Part shown: positions 50,700-59,777 of the stretch, piece by piece
How the letters are laid out: every line of letters begins with the position of its first letter
Position numbering within the stretch: the stretch's first letter is position 1
NCBI RefSeq assembly: GCF_012070565.1
Contig: NZ_JAAQRO010000046.1
Coordinates: forward strand, 42,027-106,026
From: Anaerosporobacter faecicola
GTDB taxonomy: Bacteria > Bacillota > Clostridia > Lachnospirales > Lachnospiraceae
DNA length: 64,000 nucleotides
Direction of reading: 5' to 3'
Program-made: the position numbers and the translations under genes
The notes under the pieces: generated by a model
Databases searched by the model: none
Told to the model about the DNA's origin: nothing
What the model saw: only the letters and a program-made list of their open reading frames with translations

Positions 50700-52523
50700 A
50701 TGGAATTACAAGCGGTGTACAAAAGAGAGGGGTATCATAATTATGTGATATTTGATGGACAAGATGCTCAGGAGACAAGTACATATGAACTACAGATGTT
50801 GCTTCAGAATGAGGTTACAGATCTATTGAGTATTCAGGTAATCTATATTAATGAACAAGCAAAATATATGTATGATATTTCCGGAAAACAGACGTTATTT
50901 GATTGTCTGGAAAGAAAAAAATTGAATTCGGCTGAATGTAGAAGATTATATAATAGTATTTTTTCTGCAATTGAGGTATGTACGGAGTACCTATTAGTGG
51001 AATCACATATAGTTTTGCAACCACAATTCCTTTTTAGAGAGTTAGAAAAAGAGCAATATTTTTTTCTATATCATTTAGAGTATTCCAAAGATATTCTTGG
51101 ACAAATCTGCGAACTTTCCGAGTACCTTATGGAACGGGTTAATTATGAGGATGAACAAGCAGTTTATCTGGTATATACCATGTATCACCAAAGTAAGAGA
51201 AAGGAAATGTCAATTTCACTTTTGCGTCATGTATTCATGGAAAAGGGACAGTCCAAGGAAGAGGGTCGGGAGTGTACAATCAAAGATTACAGTAGTATAG
51301 AGCATAAAAATAATAAACAAATTACTGCTAATGAGGATAAGGAGAATCAAAGAGATCAAGGATATCAAAGGAATCAAGAAAACAAAAGAGAGAAGGAAAA
51401 TATAAATGGCCAGGAAACCAAGAGAGAGCGGGAAAACATAAGTGGCCAGGAAACCAAGAGAGAGCAGGAAAACATAAGTGGCCAGGAAACCAAAAGAGAG
51501 CAGAAAAATATAAGTGGACAGAAATTCAAAAGACACCAAGGAAATCAAATAAATCAAATAAATCAAGGAAACCAGAGGAATCTAAGAAATACAAGAGATC
51601 AAGTAGCCGAAAAGAAGCAAGGGAATCAAGACTTTATGGATGCAAGATTGGGAAATTATAATCTAAGAACGGTAAAACAGGTAGTCAAACGCCCCGTGAT
51701 GGAACACCGACAGGAGAGTGAAGAGATGCACTCGGTGTATCCATTATATAACTATCTAATTACAGGTGGCATAGTAGCCATATTCTTTGTCATAATCGTA
51801 ATTTGTAGATATAAGAAAGTGGAAACAAAGAATATGTTAGCGTTATCATTAATTGGTCTTTCTCTTGCTGCGTATGTAGCAAGCCGGCTTTTTGATCCAA
51901 AAAGAAAAATTGAGAAGTATGTTCCTATTGTAGAATATGTAAAAACGGAGGATGCAGTGATGAATAAAATGGGAAGTGAAGAAAGTAGCTGTAGCATTGC
52001 AATACAGGAACAGTACAGCGAATCATTTGGAATAATGGATGAAGAACGCTCTAATAATGTATTGGTTCATGATGTAGAGATAGATACAGGGATAGATACA
52101 AGGATCGATGAAGAGATTGATGAAGAGATCGAAGAGGGAGTGGAAGCTACGCAGTTATTGGCAATAGTGGAAACAGGGGCTCAGTGCATAGAAGAAACGG
52201 AGAATAGTACAATACGATATGTCCTGACTCCAAAAGAGCAGGGGTATGAATGCATAGCTATTGAAGAGTTGCCTTTTTATATTGGTAAATATGAGGAGGA
52301 TGTAGATGGAATTATACGAGAATCCACGATTAGCAGAGTGCATGCAAAACTTACAAAAGAGAACACAGAACTTTATTTAACGGACTTAGGTTCTACGAAT
52401 GGGACTTACGTAAATGATGATACGCTACAACCACACACAAGAAGAAAGATTCAGGAAGGCGATGTAGTACGGTTTTCTAATATTTCCTATGTACTAGAAG
52501 AACGGTCGGATTATAAGGTATAA
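50700..52523 (+). CDS. FHA-domain membrane protein with DUF6382-like N terminus
   Basis: A 607-residue protein: an N-terminal domain (1-180; YKREGYHNYVIFDGQDAQET, LEYSKDILGQICELSEYLM) resembling DUF6382; a low-complexity Asn/Gln/Arg-rich linker with four 12-residue repeats (ENISGQETKREQ); two membrane helices near 355-400; an acidic linker; and a C-terminal FHA domain (about 515-600) with YIGK, ISRVHAKL and DLGSTNGTYVN, the phosphothreonine-binding loops. This pairing is found at the end of Clostridia Tad loci, suggesting that Ser/Thr phosphorylation controls the pilus. No kinase is seen in the window. Confidence 0.75.
   Translation: MELQAVYKREGYHNYVIFDGQDAQETSTYELQMLLQNEVTDLLSIQVIYINEQAKYMYDISGKQTLFDCLERKKLNSAECRRLYNSIFSAIEVCTEYLLVESHIVLQPQFLFRELEKEQYFFLYHLEYSKDILGQICELSEYLMERVNYEDEQAVYLVYTMYHQSKRKEMSISLLRHVFMEKGQSKEEGRECTIKDYSSIEHKNNKQITANEDKENQRDQGYQRNQENKREKENINGQETKRERENISGQETKREQENISGQETKREQKNISGQKFKRHQGNQINQINQGNQRNLRNTRDQVAEKKQGNQDFMDARLGNYNLRTVKQVVKRPVMEHRQESEEMHSVYPLYNYLITGGIVAIFFVIIVICRYKKVETKNMLALSLIGLSLAAYVASRLFDPKRKIEKYVPIVEYVKTEDAVMNKMGSEESSCSIAIQEQYSESFGIMDEERSNNVLVHDVEIDTGIDTRIDEEIDEEIEEGVEATQLLAIVETGAQCIEETENSTIRYVLTPKEQGYECIAIEELPFYIGKYEEDVDGIIRESTISRVHAKLTKENTELYLTDLGSTNGTYVNDDTLQPHTRRKIQEGDVVRFSNISYVLEERSDYKV
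51396..51539 (+). repeat. Four tandem 36-bp coding repeats in the FHA gene
   Basis: Units begin at 51396, 51432, 51468 and 51504. The middle copies differ by only a few bases; the last is decayed. They encode the ENISGQETKREQ linker repeat. Confidence 0.85.
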
Positions 52524-52529
52524 AATAGA

Positions 52530-52576
52530 AACAAACAAGTGTCAGGATTAATTTCGGGTCCTGACACTTGTTTGTT
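52530..52576. terminator. Terminator between FHA gene and helicase gene
   Basis: AACAAACAAGTGTCAGGA pairs perfectly with TCCTGACACTTGTTTGTT (18 bp, 11-base loop). It ends the Tad operon and the convergent helicase gene. Confidence 0.85.
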
Positions 52577-52586
52577 GTGAATAGTT

Positions 52587-54590
52587 CTAGTCCTCTATCA
52601 CCTTAATCAGATGATTCCCTATACAGAAATTCAGATCCAACACCCGTTCCTTGTGAAGCTTATCAAAGTAAATAATCAGTTTTCCGTCTGTATTCTTAAG
52701 GATGGTACCTGGTCCATAAGAGCGGTGTTCAATTCTTGCCTGCTCTTTTAATTCTGTTACATCCACTAATAATTCTCCGACAAAACGGGAGATGGAGAGT
52801 TCTTTGTTATAGCGTTCTTTCACAGAGTAGATGTGAAGATATTGTTTGGCACGAGTCATGGCTACATAGAACATGCGACGCTCTTCCTCTAGGTCAGCAT
52901 CAGATAAAGCTTTGCTGTGAGGAGTAATCCCTTCGTTGGCATCAATAATAAAGACAACGGTGTATTCTAACCCTTTTGAACTGTGCATTGTGGATAAAGA
53001 AACACTGTCGTAGTTAACTTTCTTACGGACATGAAGCTGTTCCCTTAATTCTTGGGAATAGGTTTCAATATGTGCAAACCAAAAATCATAGGTTTCAAAT
53101 TGTTTAGAACCTTCTTGCAATTCATCAAGAACATCAAGTAGCTCTTCTACTTTAATACGTCGGAATGTAGCATACTCATTCAGATATTCTTCATAACCAA
53201 TCGCTTTTCGAATGTATTGAATAGCAGCATACGGCGTCATTTTTTTTAACATTGCTAAATCATACTCTAGTTTTAGGATACGGTCCAACATCCATTCTTT
53301 ATCACTAAAGCGCCCCTTAATATCCTCGAGATTAACGGTAGGTGAATCAAAGATATCACGAGCGAGATAACGTTTTGGTCGGTTGGCAATTTGCAGGAAT
53401 AAGTTACGATCATAGTTTCCAAGAGCAATCTTAATATAGGCAAGGAGGTTCTTTGCAATCCAATGTTCGTATATATTCGGTAGAGCATCTTTCATTCGAA
53501 AAGGAATGTTAAAGTCCATTAATTTATTTACTAAGGCACGAGGGCCGGTACTTGTACGGAATAAAACAGCAATTTCATTATAGGGAACCCCTTGGTCATG
53601 GTAATGCTGAATCGCTTTTATGATCTCCGTATTTTCGTCTGTTAGATCTTTGAAAGTTTGAATAATGGGATCGGAACCTTTCATACGATTAGCAATGATT
53701 TCTTTTTGAAAACGTTTTTTATTGTTTTTGATTAGTCGTCCTGCAAAGCGAACAATATTCTCAGAAGAACGATAGTTTATATTTAAAAGAACACGTTTGG
53801 CAATAGGATAATCATTTTCAAAATTTAGCATAATCTCAGGTTTTGCCCCACGAAAACGGTAGATGGATTGATCATCATCTCCTACAATGAATAGATTGTT
53901 CTGCGGAAGACTAAGCATCTTGATGATTTCATACTGTACCCGATTGATATCCTGAAATTCGTCAATTAAGATGTATTGAAATTTTTTCTGCCAAAGAGCT
54001 AGAATGTCAGGACGTTCTTTTAGAAGTTCATAGCAGAAAACTAACATATCATCAAAGTCAATTAGATTTTCCTGTCGAAGTTTATTCTCATAAGCCGTAT
54101 AGATCTTTTTAAAGATATCTTCCGAACAATTAATAGAGTAATAGTGATCTAAAGAAAGCATATCACCTTTAACGAGACTGATCTCATTTAATATACTGGT
54201 AGTAAATTCTTTTTCATCATCGATTTCTATATTCAAGTGAGTGATTAGAGAACGAATAAAAGTAAGACGAGCCTCTTCGGATATGATATTGGCAGAAGAA
54301 TAGTTATAGGCATATTTTAGTATGGTGAAAAAAATGGAATGAAAAGTACCAAAACATACAGGCGCATGTACCTGTTTCATAAGATGATGAAAACGAGTTT
54401 TCATCTCAGAAGCGGCTGCCTTTGTAAATGTAATGACTAGGATGTTTAATGGATTGATGCCGCATTCTTCAATCAGATATTGGGTTCGTTTGGTAATAAC
54501 AGCTGTTTTACCTGACCCAGGTCCGGCAAGGACGAGCATAGGTCCATTCTTATGCTGAATCGCCGATAATTGAGAAGCATTAAACTTCAT
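52587..54590 (-). CDS. UvrD/PcrA-family superfamily 1 DNA helicase
   Basis: A 667-residue 3'-5' DNA helicase. Motifs in order: FNASQLSAIQHKNGPMLVLA (Q motif), AGPGSGKTAVITKR (I), LVITFTKAAASEM (Ia), YILIDEFQDINRVQ (II), GDDDQSIYRFRGA (III), NYRSSENIVRFA (IV), STMHSSKGLEYTVVFI (V) and EEERRMFYVAMTRAKQYLHI (VI). It is 60-70 residues shorter than PcrA, and the tail (YGPGTILKNTDGKLIIYFD) resembles the C-terminal end of PcrA-like proteins. A repair or replication restart role is expected. It is a single gene on the minus strand, downstream of gltX but more than 170 bases away. Confidence 0.88.
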   Translation of the reverse strand: MKFNASQLSAIQHKNGPMLVLAGPGSGKTAVITKRTQYLIEECGINPLNILVITFTKAAASEMKTRFHHLMKQVHAPVCFGTFHSIFFTILKYAYNYSSANIISEEARLTFIRSLITHLNIEIDDEKEFTTSILNEISLVKGDMLSLDHYYSINCSEDIFKKIYTAYENKLRQENLIDFDDMLVFCYELLKERPDILALWQKKFQYILIDEFQDINRVQYEIIKMLSLPQNNLFIVGDDDQSIYRFRGAKPEIMLNFENDYPIAKRVLLNINYRSSENIVRFAGRLIKNNKKRFQKEIIANRMKGSDPIIQTFKDLTDENTEIIKAIQHYHDQGVPYNEIAVLFRTSTGPRALVNKLMDFNIPFRMKDALPNIYEHWIAKNLLAYIKIALGNYDRNLFLQIANRPKRYLARDIFDSPTVNLEDIKGRFSDKEWMLDRILKLEYDLAMLKKMTPYAAIQYIRKAIGYEEYLNEYATFRRIKVEELLDVLDELQEGSKQFETYDFWFAHIETYSQELREQLHVRKKVNYDSVSLSTMHSSKGLEYTVVFIIDANEGITPHSKALSDADLEEERRMFYVAMTRAKQYLHIYSVKERYNKELSISRFVGELLVDVTELKEQARIEHRSYGPGTILKNTDGKLIIYFDKLHKERVLDLNFCIGNHLIKVIED

Positions 54591-54721
54591 AAATAGATAA
54601 GATCCTTTCTATAACGTAGTAGTAACATTAATTAATATAAACGTTGAAGCCACTTAGATCCGACATCGTGCATAATGTGTAGAACGACAACATACAACAC
54701 GAAAAACAATGATTGAAAAGT

Positions 54722-54755
54722 AGGGTGTCACAAGTATCGCAACTTATGACACCCT
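54722..54755 (-). terminator. Terminator of gltX
   Basis: AGGGTGTCA / TGACACCCT with a 16-base loop, 6 bases after the gltX stop on the minus strand; ACTTTTC follows. From 54591 to 54721 I see no gene. Confidence 0.7.
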
Positions 54756-54761
54756 ATTTAT

Positions 54762-56231
54762 CTATTGTAATGCAGCCGTAAGTTTTTCAATACCAATACG
54801 GATTCTTCTAAGTGATTCTTCTTTTCCAAGAATCTGCATGATTTCGTAAGCACCACCTGGAGTGGATTGTTTACCGGAAACAGCAGTTCTAAGAGGCCAT
54901 AAGCCTTGTCCATTCTTAATACCTTTTTCTTGAATATAGTTCATGATTACAGTCTCAAGAGAAGCAACGGTATAATCAGTATGTGCTTCTAAGATTGGTA
55001 ACATTTCAACTAAAACATCTTTGGAATTCTCAGAATTTGTTTTCATTTTCTTGTGCGTATACATAGCAATATCATAATCAGGCAACTCTTCTAAGAAATC
55101 AATGTGATCCTTGATATCTAAGAATGTTTCTATTCTGGATTTTACTAATTCAGCGATATATGGAAGATCGTAGTCCTTTGTGATGACTTCTTTGATGTAT
55201 GGAAGCGCTAACTTATAATATGCATCAAAATCCATCTTCTTAATGTATTCCCCATTCATCCATTTTAATTTACCCATGTCAAATACAGCAGGGGATTTAT
55301 TAATATGGTGGTAATCAAATTCTTTTACTAATTCATCTAAGGTAAAGATCTCTTCATTGGATGAAGGGCTCCAGCCAAGTAAAGCAACGTAATTAACGAT
55401 GGCTTCTGTTACAAATCCTTGTTCCAATAAATCTTCAAAAGAAGAATGACCACTACGTTTACTTAATTTCTTGTGTTCTTCATTGGTTATGATTGGACAA
55501 TGAACATATACAGGAATCTCCCAACCAAATGCCTCGTATAAACGGTTGTATTTTGGTGTAGAAGATAAGTATTCATTACCACGAACAACATGTGTAATAT
55601 TCATTAAGTGATCATCAACAACATTTGCAAAGTTGTAAGTTGGATAACCATCGGATTTGATTAGGATCATATCATCTAATTCTGAATTATCAACGGTTAT
55701 ATCACCAAAGATTACATCATGGAAAGATGTCGTTCCTTCTGTAGGATTGTTTTGACGAATAACATATGGCATACCAGCAGCAAGATTTGCTTCTACTTCT
55801 TCTTTTGAAAGGTGAAGACAATGTTTGTCATATTGTACGATTTCCTTGCCATCTTCATTGGATACAACACTTTTTAAACTTTCTAGACGTTCTTTGGTAC
55901 AGAAGCAGTAGTATGCTTCCCCTTTTTCAACTAACTTTTTGGCATATTCAAGGTATAAACCTTGTGCTTGACGTTCACTTTGTACATATGGTCCGCAACC
56001 ACCATCTTTGTCAGGTCCTTCATCATGAATTAAACCAGTTTTTTGAAGGGTATGATAGATGATATCAAGAGCACCTTCAACATAACGTTCCTGGTCTGTA
56101 TCTTCAATACGAAGAAGGAATTCACCATCTTCGTGTTTTGTTATTAAATAAGCATATAATGCCGTTCTTAAATTACCTACATGCATCCTTCCGGTTGGGC
56201 TAGGTGCAAAACGTGTTCTTATTTTACTCAT
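54762..56231 (-). CDS. gltX: Glutamyl-tRNA synthetase
   Basis: A 489-residue class I aminoacyl-tRNA synthetase that charges tRNA-Glu (and tRNA-Gln in organisms using the amidation route). [20 protein letters not shown] carries the HIGH-type motif (HVGN), and [11 protein letters not shown] the KMSKS-type motif (KLSKR). [20 protein letters not shown] and [16 protein letters not shown] are standard. The catalytic half is followed by the helical anticodon-binding domain (about 320-489). AGGAGTG precedes the ATG. No T-box leader is found ahead of it. It stands alone, with its own promoter. Confidence 0.95.
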   Translation of the reverse strand: MSKIRTRFAPSPTGRMHVGNLRTALYAYLITKHEDGEFLLRIEDTDQERYVEGALDIIYHTLQKTGLIHDEGPDKDGGCGPYVQSERQAQGLYLEYAKKLVEKGEAYYCFCTKERLESLKSVVSNEDGKEIVQYDKHCLHLSKEEVEANLAAGMPYVIRQNNPTEGTTSFHDVIFGDITVDNSELDDMILIKSDGYPTYNFANVVDDHLMNITHVVRGNEYLSSTPKYNRLYEAFGWEIPVYVHCPIITNEEHKKLSKRSGHSSFEDLLEQGFVTEAIVNYVALLGWSPSSNEEIFTLDELVKEFDYHHINKSPAVFDMGKLKWMNGEYIKKMDFDAYYKLALPYIKEVITKDYDLPYIAELVKSRIETFLDIKDHIDFLEELPDYDIAMYTHKKMKTNSENSKDVLVEMLPILEAHTDYTVASLETVIMNYIQEKGIKNGQGLWPLRTAVSGKQSTPGGAYEIMQILGKEESLRRIRIGIEKLTAALQ

Positions 56232-56325
56232 AATTTCACTCCTATAATTAAGTTTCTAAATTTGGTTTAACGATTCGCAATCGATTCGAATCGGATCGTA
56301 ATCCAGAACTTTTTACAATAGTTTT

Positions 56326-56355
56326 ATTATACTCTAGAAGAGGTATAATTTACAA
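56326..56355 (-). promoter_or_regulatory. Promoter of gltX
   Basis: On the minus strand TTGTAA (56350-56355), 18 bp, TATAAT (56326-56331). Downstream in the leader, GATTACGATCCGATT and AATCGATTGCGAATC form an imperfect palindrome centred on TTCGAA (about 56273-56304), maybe an operator or hairpin. Confidence 0.55.
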
Positions 56356-56407
56356 GGGTGTATTCCTTATATATAAGTGCTAGATTGCATCGATATGAAT
56401 GCTATGA

Positions 56408-56776
56408 TTATGAAAGAGGAAAATACCCGGAGGACACAAGAAATACTGCGCCGACGAGGGAGATTAAGGACATAATCAAAGAAGCCTTAGCAAAGTTCTT
56501 ATGTGTTTGGCTATATTGATTTCCTAACAACCAGGTAACAAGGACGATTGCATAGATCAGCCATCCAACACCAGGAATTAACTGAAGTAATAATACACCC
56601 ATAAAAGTACGGAAAGGGATTTCATTGCTAGCACCTTCTATTGTATTTTGTACGGCAGGTTTAACAGGTTCTTGGTACTCAAAACTGGAATGCTCTCGCA
56701 GGGACTCCCCGCAATTTTCGCAAAAATTAGCATTGTCATTTTCTATGTGGCGTCCACATACTTTGCATATGATCAT
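56408..56776 (-). CDS. Zinc-ribbon small membrane protein
   Basis: A 122-residue protein: an N-terminal zinc ribbon (CKVCGRHIENDNANFCENCG, CxxC...CxxC), a polar linker, then two hydrophobic segments (FMGVLLLQLIPGVGWLIYAI, ASLIMSLISLVGAVFLV). Similar small zinc-ribbon proteins are common in Clostridia with no known role. ATG 56776 follows AAAGGATAT; an ATG 42 bases upstream lacks a good site. The gene lies upstream of gltX on the same strand, about 180 bases apart, with a gltX promoter in between. Confidence 0.7.
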   Translation of the reverse strand: MIICKVCGRHIENDNANFCENCGESLREHSSFEYQEPVKPAVQNTIEGASNEIPFRTFMGVLLLQLIPGVGWLIYAIVLVTWLLGNQYSQTHKNFAKASLIMSLISLVGAVFLVSSGYFPLS

Positions 56777-57059
56777 GATAATATCCTTTCTTTGAATCGA
56801 TATATTGCCAAGGCACAAGTTTTTATAATTATTGTTTACAATACCTTAATATCTAGTAATTATAGCATAATATCAAGGAAAGTAAACCACAGTGTTAATC
56901 TTCGTGATACAGGTGAAAACTTTTTCATAAATGCTCTAACCTCATTTTGTGGTTCCCCAATTTTATCTAGACTACATAACTTCTATAGTTGTATTAGACA
57001 CTTTCCGTATACTTAAATAGAATACACAATAAGGAAGGTTAGGAATACCCTAGAGATAC

Positions 57060-57088
57060 TTGCAAACAATAGGAAGGAAGCTTATAAT
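57060..57088 (+). promoter_or_regulatory. Promoter of the coiled-coil membrane protein gene
   Basis: TTGCAA (57060-57065), 17-bp spacer, TATAAT (57083-57088). The 56777-57146 gap otherwise holds only AT-rich DNA, with an extended -10-like TGCTATAAT on the minus strand for the zinc-ribbon gene. Confidence 0.55.
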
Positions 57089-57146
57089 GATAAACATATA
57101 AAAATTGCGATCTAGTATTAAACGTAAGAAGTAAGGAGGCGACAAA

Positions 57147-58403
57147 ATGGAAAATGATACACGACAAGATGAGAAGACTGTACAGGAAAAACAATCACCT
57201 CAGTTAATGATGAATACACAACAAAACATTTCAGATGATCGTAATATAGAGAGGATGCAGGAACAAAATCTGCAAATCCAAGATGTTAAATGGTCTTACG
57301 AGGATATGAATATCTTATCTTCTGGTATTGATAAATTAATTGATCTTCAAAATCACTTGAATGATTTGCAAATTTATAAGGCTAATGTAAAGCAGTTAGA
57401 AGCGGAGGATGAAGATTTAGAACGTATTATTGTTGTAAAGGAACGAACTATTGGCGAAGAAGTAGAGAGTGTGATTAAGAAAAGAAAAGCAGAAGTTAGT
57501 TCTACCTTTGATTCTCAATTGGATAATACGAAAGCAGATGTAAAAAAAGTACGTTCGAGACGTGAAAAAAAGAAAAATAAAAAAGTTTCCGAACGAATTA
57601 TGGATGAGACAGCGGATCTTCGCAGAGAAAATGCACAATTACTAGAGGATAGTAAGCATATAATGAAGACAGGAGAGATTCCTAAGATATTGCAACTGCG
57701 ATTGTTTCATGCGCTTTATTATCCAAAGGGATTAGCGGACATTGGAATCGATTTGCTTGTTGTTGCGATTGCATTCTTTTTGTTACCAACGATTGTTTAC
57801 CGGTTTGTTTTTCATACAAAGAATGCAATTGCAATTGGATTTATCTATTGTATCATAATTGTACTATTTGGTGCTTTATATATAACAATTAATACATTGC
57901 TTAAGAATCGTTATCATGAGATCTACCAGAAGGTAAAAGAACTTCGTGGAAAGATGAACAAGAATGATAAAGAAATGCGCCGAATTAAGAAGATGGTGCA
58001 AAAGGATCAAGATGAAAGCAATTACGGATTGGAGAAATTCAACAAAGAGATTAAAGAACTAGAAGAAACTATGGAACGAATTGCAAGTAAGAAGAAGGAA
58101 GCATTGGAGGAATTTGAGACCACATCAAAAGAGATTATATCAAAAGAAATCTGGGAGAAGAATAAACCTGAGCTAACCAATCTACAACAAAAGCATGAAG
58201 AAGTCCATGAGTTATGTAAAGATTACTCCAACAAGGTAAAAGAATTAGAGATGCAATTAGCTTCTACCTATGAAACGTATTTGGGAAAAGAGTTTATGAA
58301 CTTGGACAAGTTAGATAAATTAATTAAAATAATGGATGGAAAAGAAGGTATGGTCATTTCTGAAGCTTTAAAGCAATACCATAACCAGAGCATAAATATG
58401 TAG
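57147..58403 (+). CDS. Coiled-coil membrane protein, unknown function
   Basis: A 418-residue protein I do not recognise. Residues 1-60 are polar (Gln, Asn, Asp rich). Residues about 70-185 and 255-400 are long charged helices with coiled-coil character (VKQLEAEDEDLERIIVVKER, ELEETMERIASKKKEALEEF). Between them, about 190-252, two hydrophobic segments (LLVVAIAFFLLPTIVYRFVF, AIAIGFIYCIIIVLFGALYI) form a hairpin in the membrane, so both coils should face the cytoplasm. TAAGGAGGCGAC precedes the ATG. It is a single gene behind its own promoter. A role in envelope or cytoskeletal scaffolding is possible but unsupported. Confidence 0.65.
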   Translation: MENDTRQDEKTVQEKQSPQLMMNTQQNISDDRNIERMQEQNLQIQDVKWSYEDMNILSSGIDKLIDLQNHLNDLQIYKANVKQLEAEDEDLERIIVVKERTIGEEVESVIKKRKAEVSSTFDSQLDNTKADVKKVRSRREKKKNKKVSERIMDETADLRRENAQLLEDSKHIMKTGEIPKILQLRLFHALYYPKGLADIGIDLLVVAIAFFLLPTIVYRFVFHTKNAIAIGFIYCIIIVLFGALYITINTLLKNRYHEIYQKVKELRGKMNKNDKEMRRIKKMVQKDQDESNYGLEKFNKEIKELEETMERIASKKKEALEEFETTSKEIISKEIWEKNKPELTNLQQKHEEVHELCKDYSNKVKELEMQLASTYETYLGKEFMNLDKLDKLIKIMDGKEGMVISEALKQYHNQSINM

Positions 58404-58411
58404 CAAAAAAT

Positions 58412-58726
58412 GTAGATTACTCAAATTTCGCAGTTCAATTGCTGCCCTGAAGGGTTATCCTAAGGCATTTTCAGCAATTAATATATCTCCACTTCGATTC
58501 CAATGTGCTATTTTTCTAATATCGACTTTTCTGGCAAAAAGCCATTAAAAAGTGCAAAACTCCTCGCAAGCTCGTCAAACAGTTGCACTTTTTTGATGAA
58601 TGCCAGAAACCTCGACATATGAAAAATATGCACATTTCCATAGGCGTTTCGATATATTAATTGCTGAAAACGCCTTTATGTGATAGGTTTTTGGCAACAA
58701 TTGAACTGCGAAGTTCCAGTAGATTA
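58412..58726. mobile_element. MITE-like 299-bp imperfect palindrome with 8-bp direct repeats
   Basis: GTAGATTA occurs at 58412-58419 and 58719-58726. Between them lies one long interrupted palindrome: outer arms TTCGCAGTTCAATTGCTGCC / GGCAACAATTGAACTGCGAA, next AAGGCATTTTCAGCAATTAA / TTAATTGCTGAAAACGCCTT, and a core AAAAAGTGCAA / TTGCACTTTTTT around CCTCGCAAGCTCGTC. It has no ORF. The flanking repeats look like a target-site duplication, so this is probably a non-autonomous insertion. Confidence 0.7.
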
Positions 58727-58733
58727 AATAAAA

Positions 58734-58778
58734 GTTGTATCCAAGCAGCAATATACTGTTTGGAATACAACTTTTTTT
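58734..58778 (+). terminator. Intrinsic terminator
   Basis: GTTGTAT-CCAA...TTGG-AATACAAC followed by seven Ts. It probably ended the coiled-coil protein gene before the MITE-like element was inserted between them. Confidence 0.85.
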
Positions 58779-58820
58779 AAAATATTATAGTACATAAATA
58801 TAGTGCATAAGGATAGTACA

Positions 58821-58877
58821 AAAAAGGGGCATTGTAAAAGGAGAAATAAGTTCGTCCTTTTACAATGCTTCCTTTTT
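58821..58877. terminator. Bidirectional terminator
   Basis: AAAAAGGGGCATTGTAAAAG / CTTTTACAATGCTTCCTTTT with a loop of about 12 bases and A/T runs on both sides; serves the minus-strand YyaC-like gene. Confidence 0.75.
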
Positions 58878-58924
58878 GAGGTTCCGGTAGTCTGTTACTT
58901 GAAGATCTAAGCGATACCGACTGT

Positions 58925-59494
58925 TTAATTAGTCCGTAAAGGTAGACAAAAACGAATTCCAAGACAAATACAATCTGCTAGTTTCATTACCACATTTAAT
59001 CGGGTTGTTTGAAGCAGCATATTATCGAGTAGACCAGAGAAGTTAACAATACCCGTAATAAATACATCTCCAACTGCGGGAAGATCTTTTGCAACACCTG
59101 CACCTGGTTTAAGGGGCCCCTCTCCTAAGGTAATAAATCCTACATGGTTACTCTTTCCCAGTGAAGCATCAATTGCAATGATAATGGAGTTTCTATGAAG
59201 TGTTTTAATCTTGGTGATTGTCTCTTTCAGGTTTTTAGCATGAACGGGTTCATCAAGGGTTCCATAAATCGTGTAATTTTTATATTTAAGTTCCGATAAT
59301 TTATATCCAATGATTGGTCCAAGAGAATCACCGGTTGCACGGTCAGATCCAATACATAAGAATACGATTTCCCGACTTGTTTTGTCTATAGAACGAATCA
59401 GTTCACTTAAGGCCTGACTAAACTGATAGGCACAATAACCATCTGCTGAATTAAAATAGTATACTTTCTTTTTGCTTTTTTGTTGTGTAATCAA
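58925..59494 (-). CDS. yyaC: YyaC-like spore protein (DUF1256)
   Basis: A 189-residue protein of the YyaC/DUF1256 family, which resembles the germination protease GPR in fold and is made in sporulation. Marks: LCIGSDRATGDSLGPIIGYK, YGTLDEPVHAKNL, IIAIDASLGKSNHVGFITLG, GPLKPGAGVAKDLPAVGDVF. The start is TTG 59494 with GGTGGTGAA upstream; there is no ATG nearby. In Bacillus it is under sporulation control. Its presence supports a spore-forming host. A proteolytic role is family-based and not proven. Confidence 0.87.
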   Translation of the reverse strand: MITQQKSKKKVYYFNSADGYCAYQFSQALSELIRSIDKTSREIVFLCIGSDRATGDSLGPIIGYKLSELKYKNYTIYGTLDEPVHAKNLKETITKIKTLHRNSIIIAIDASLGKSNHVGFITLGEGPLKPGAGVAKDLPAVGDVFITGIVNFSGLLDNMLLQTTRLNVVMKLADCICLGIRFCLPLRTN

Positions 59495-59696
59495 ATAAAA
59501 TTCACCACCATATATAGTCTTTGTATAAAGAAAGTATTACCAGTTGACAGAAAAAATAGACAAACTTTTGAACGCAAAATACAACAAAAAACATTGCTTG
59601 TCCACTATATACTTCAAGGAATTTATAAGAAACATTAGAAAATGAAATCTATTTGTAATTCTATAGAAAAAAGTTATAGATTGTCAGGTTAGTGTT

Positions 59697-59724
59697 TTGA
59701 CAAAAATAGCTTTAAAGATATGCT
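59697..59724 (+). promoter_or_regulatory. Promoter of the LysM protein gene
   Basis: TTGACA (59697-59702), 16-bp spacer, TATGCT (59719-59724). The rest of the 59495-59777 gap shows no gene. Confidence 0.5.
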
Positions 59725-59777
59725 AAGATACCGTAAAAACAGTTATGGAATGTTCGAATAAGGAAAGGAAGTTCGGT

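Noticed and set aside
56232..56407. T-box leader before gltX
   Set aside because: The gap is short and lacks the AGGGTGGNACCGCG box; only a promoter and an imperfect palindrome are seen.
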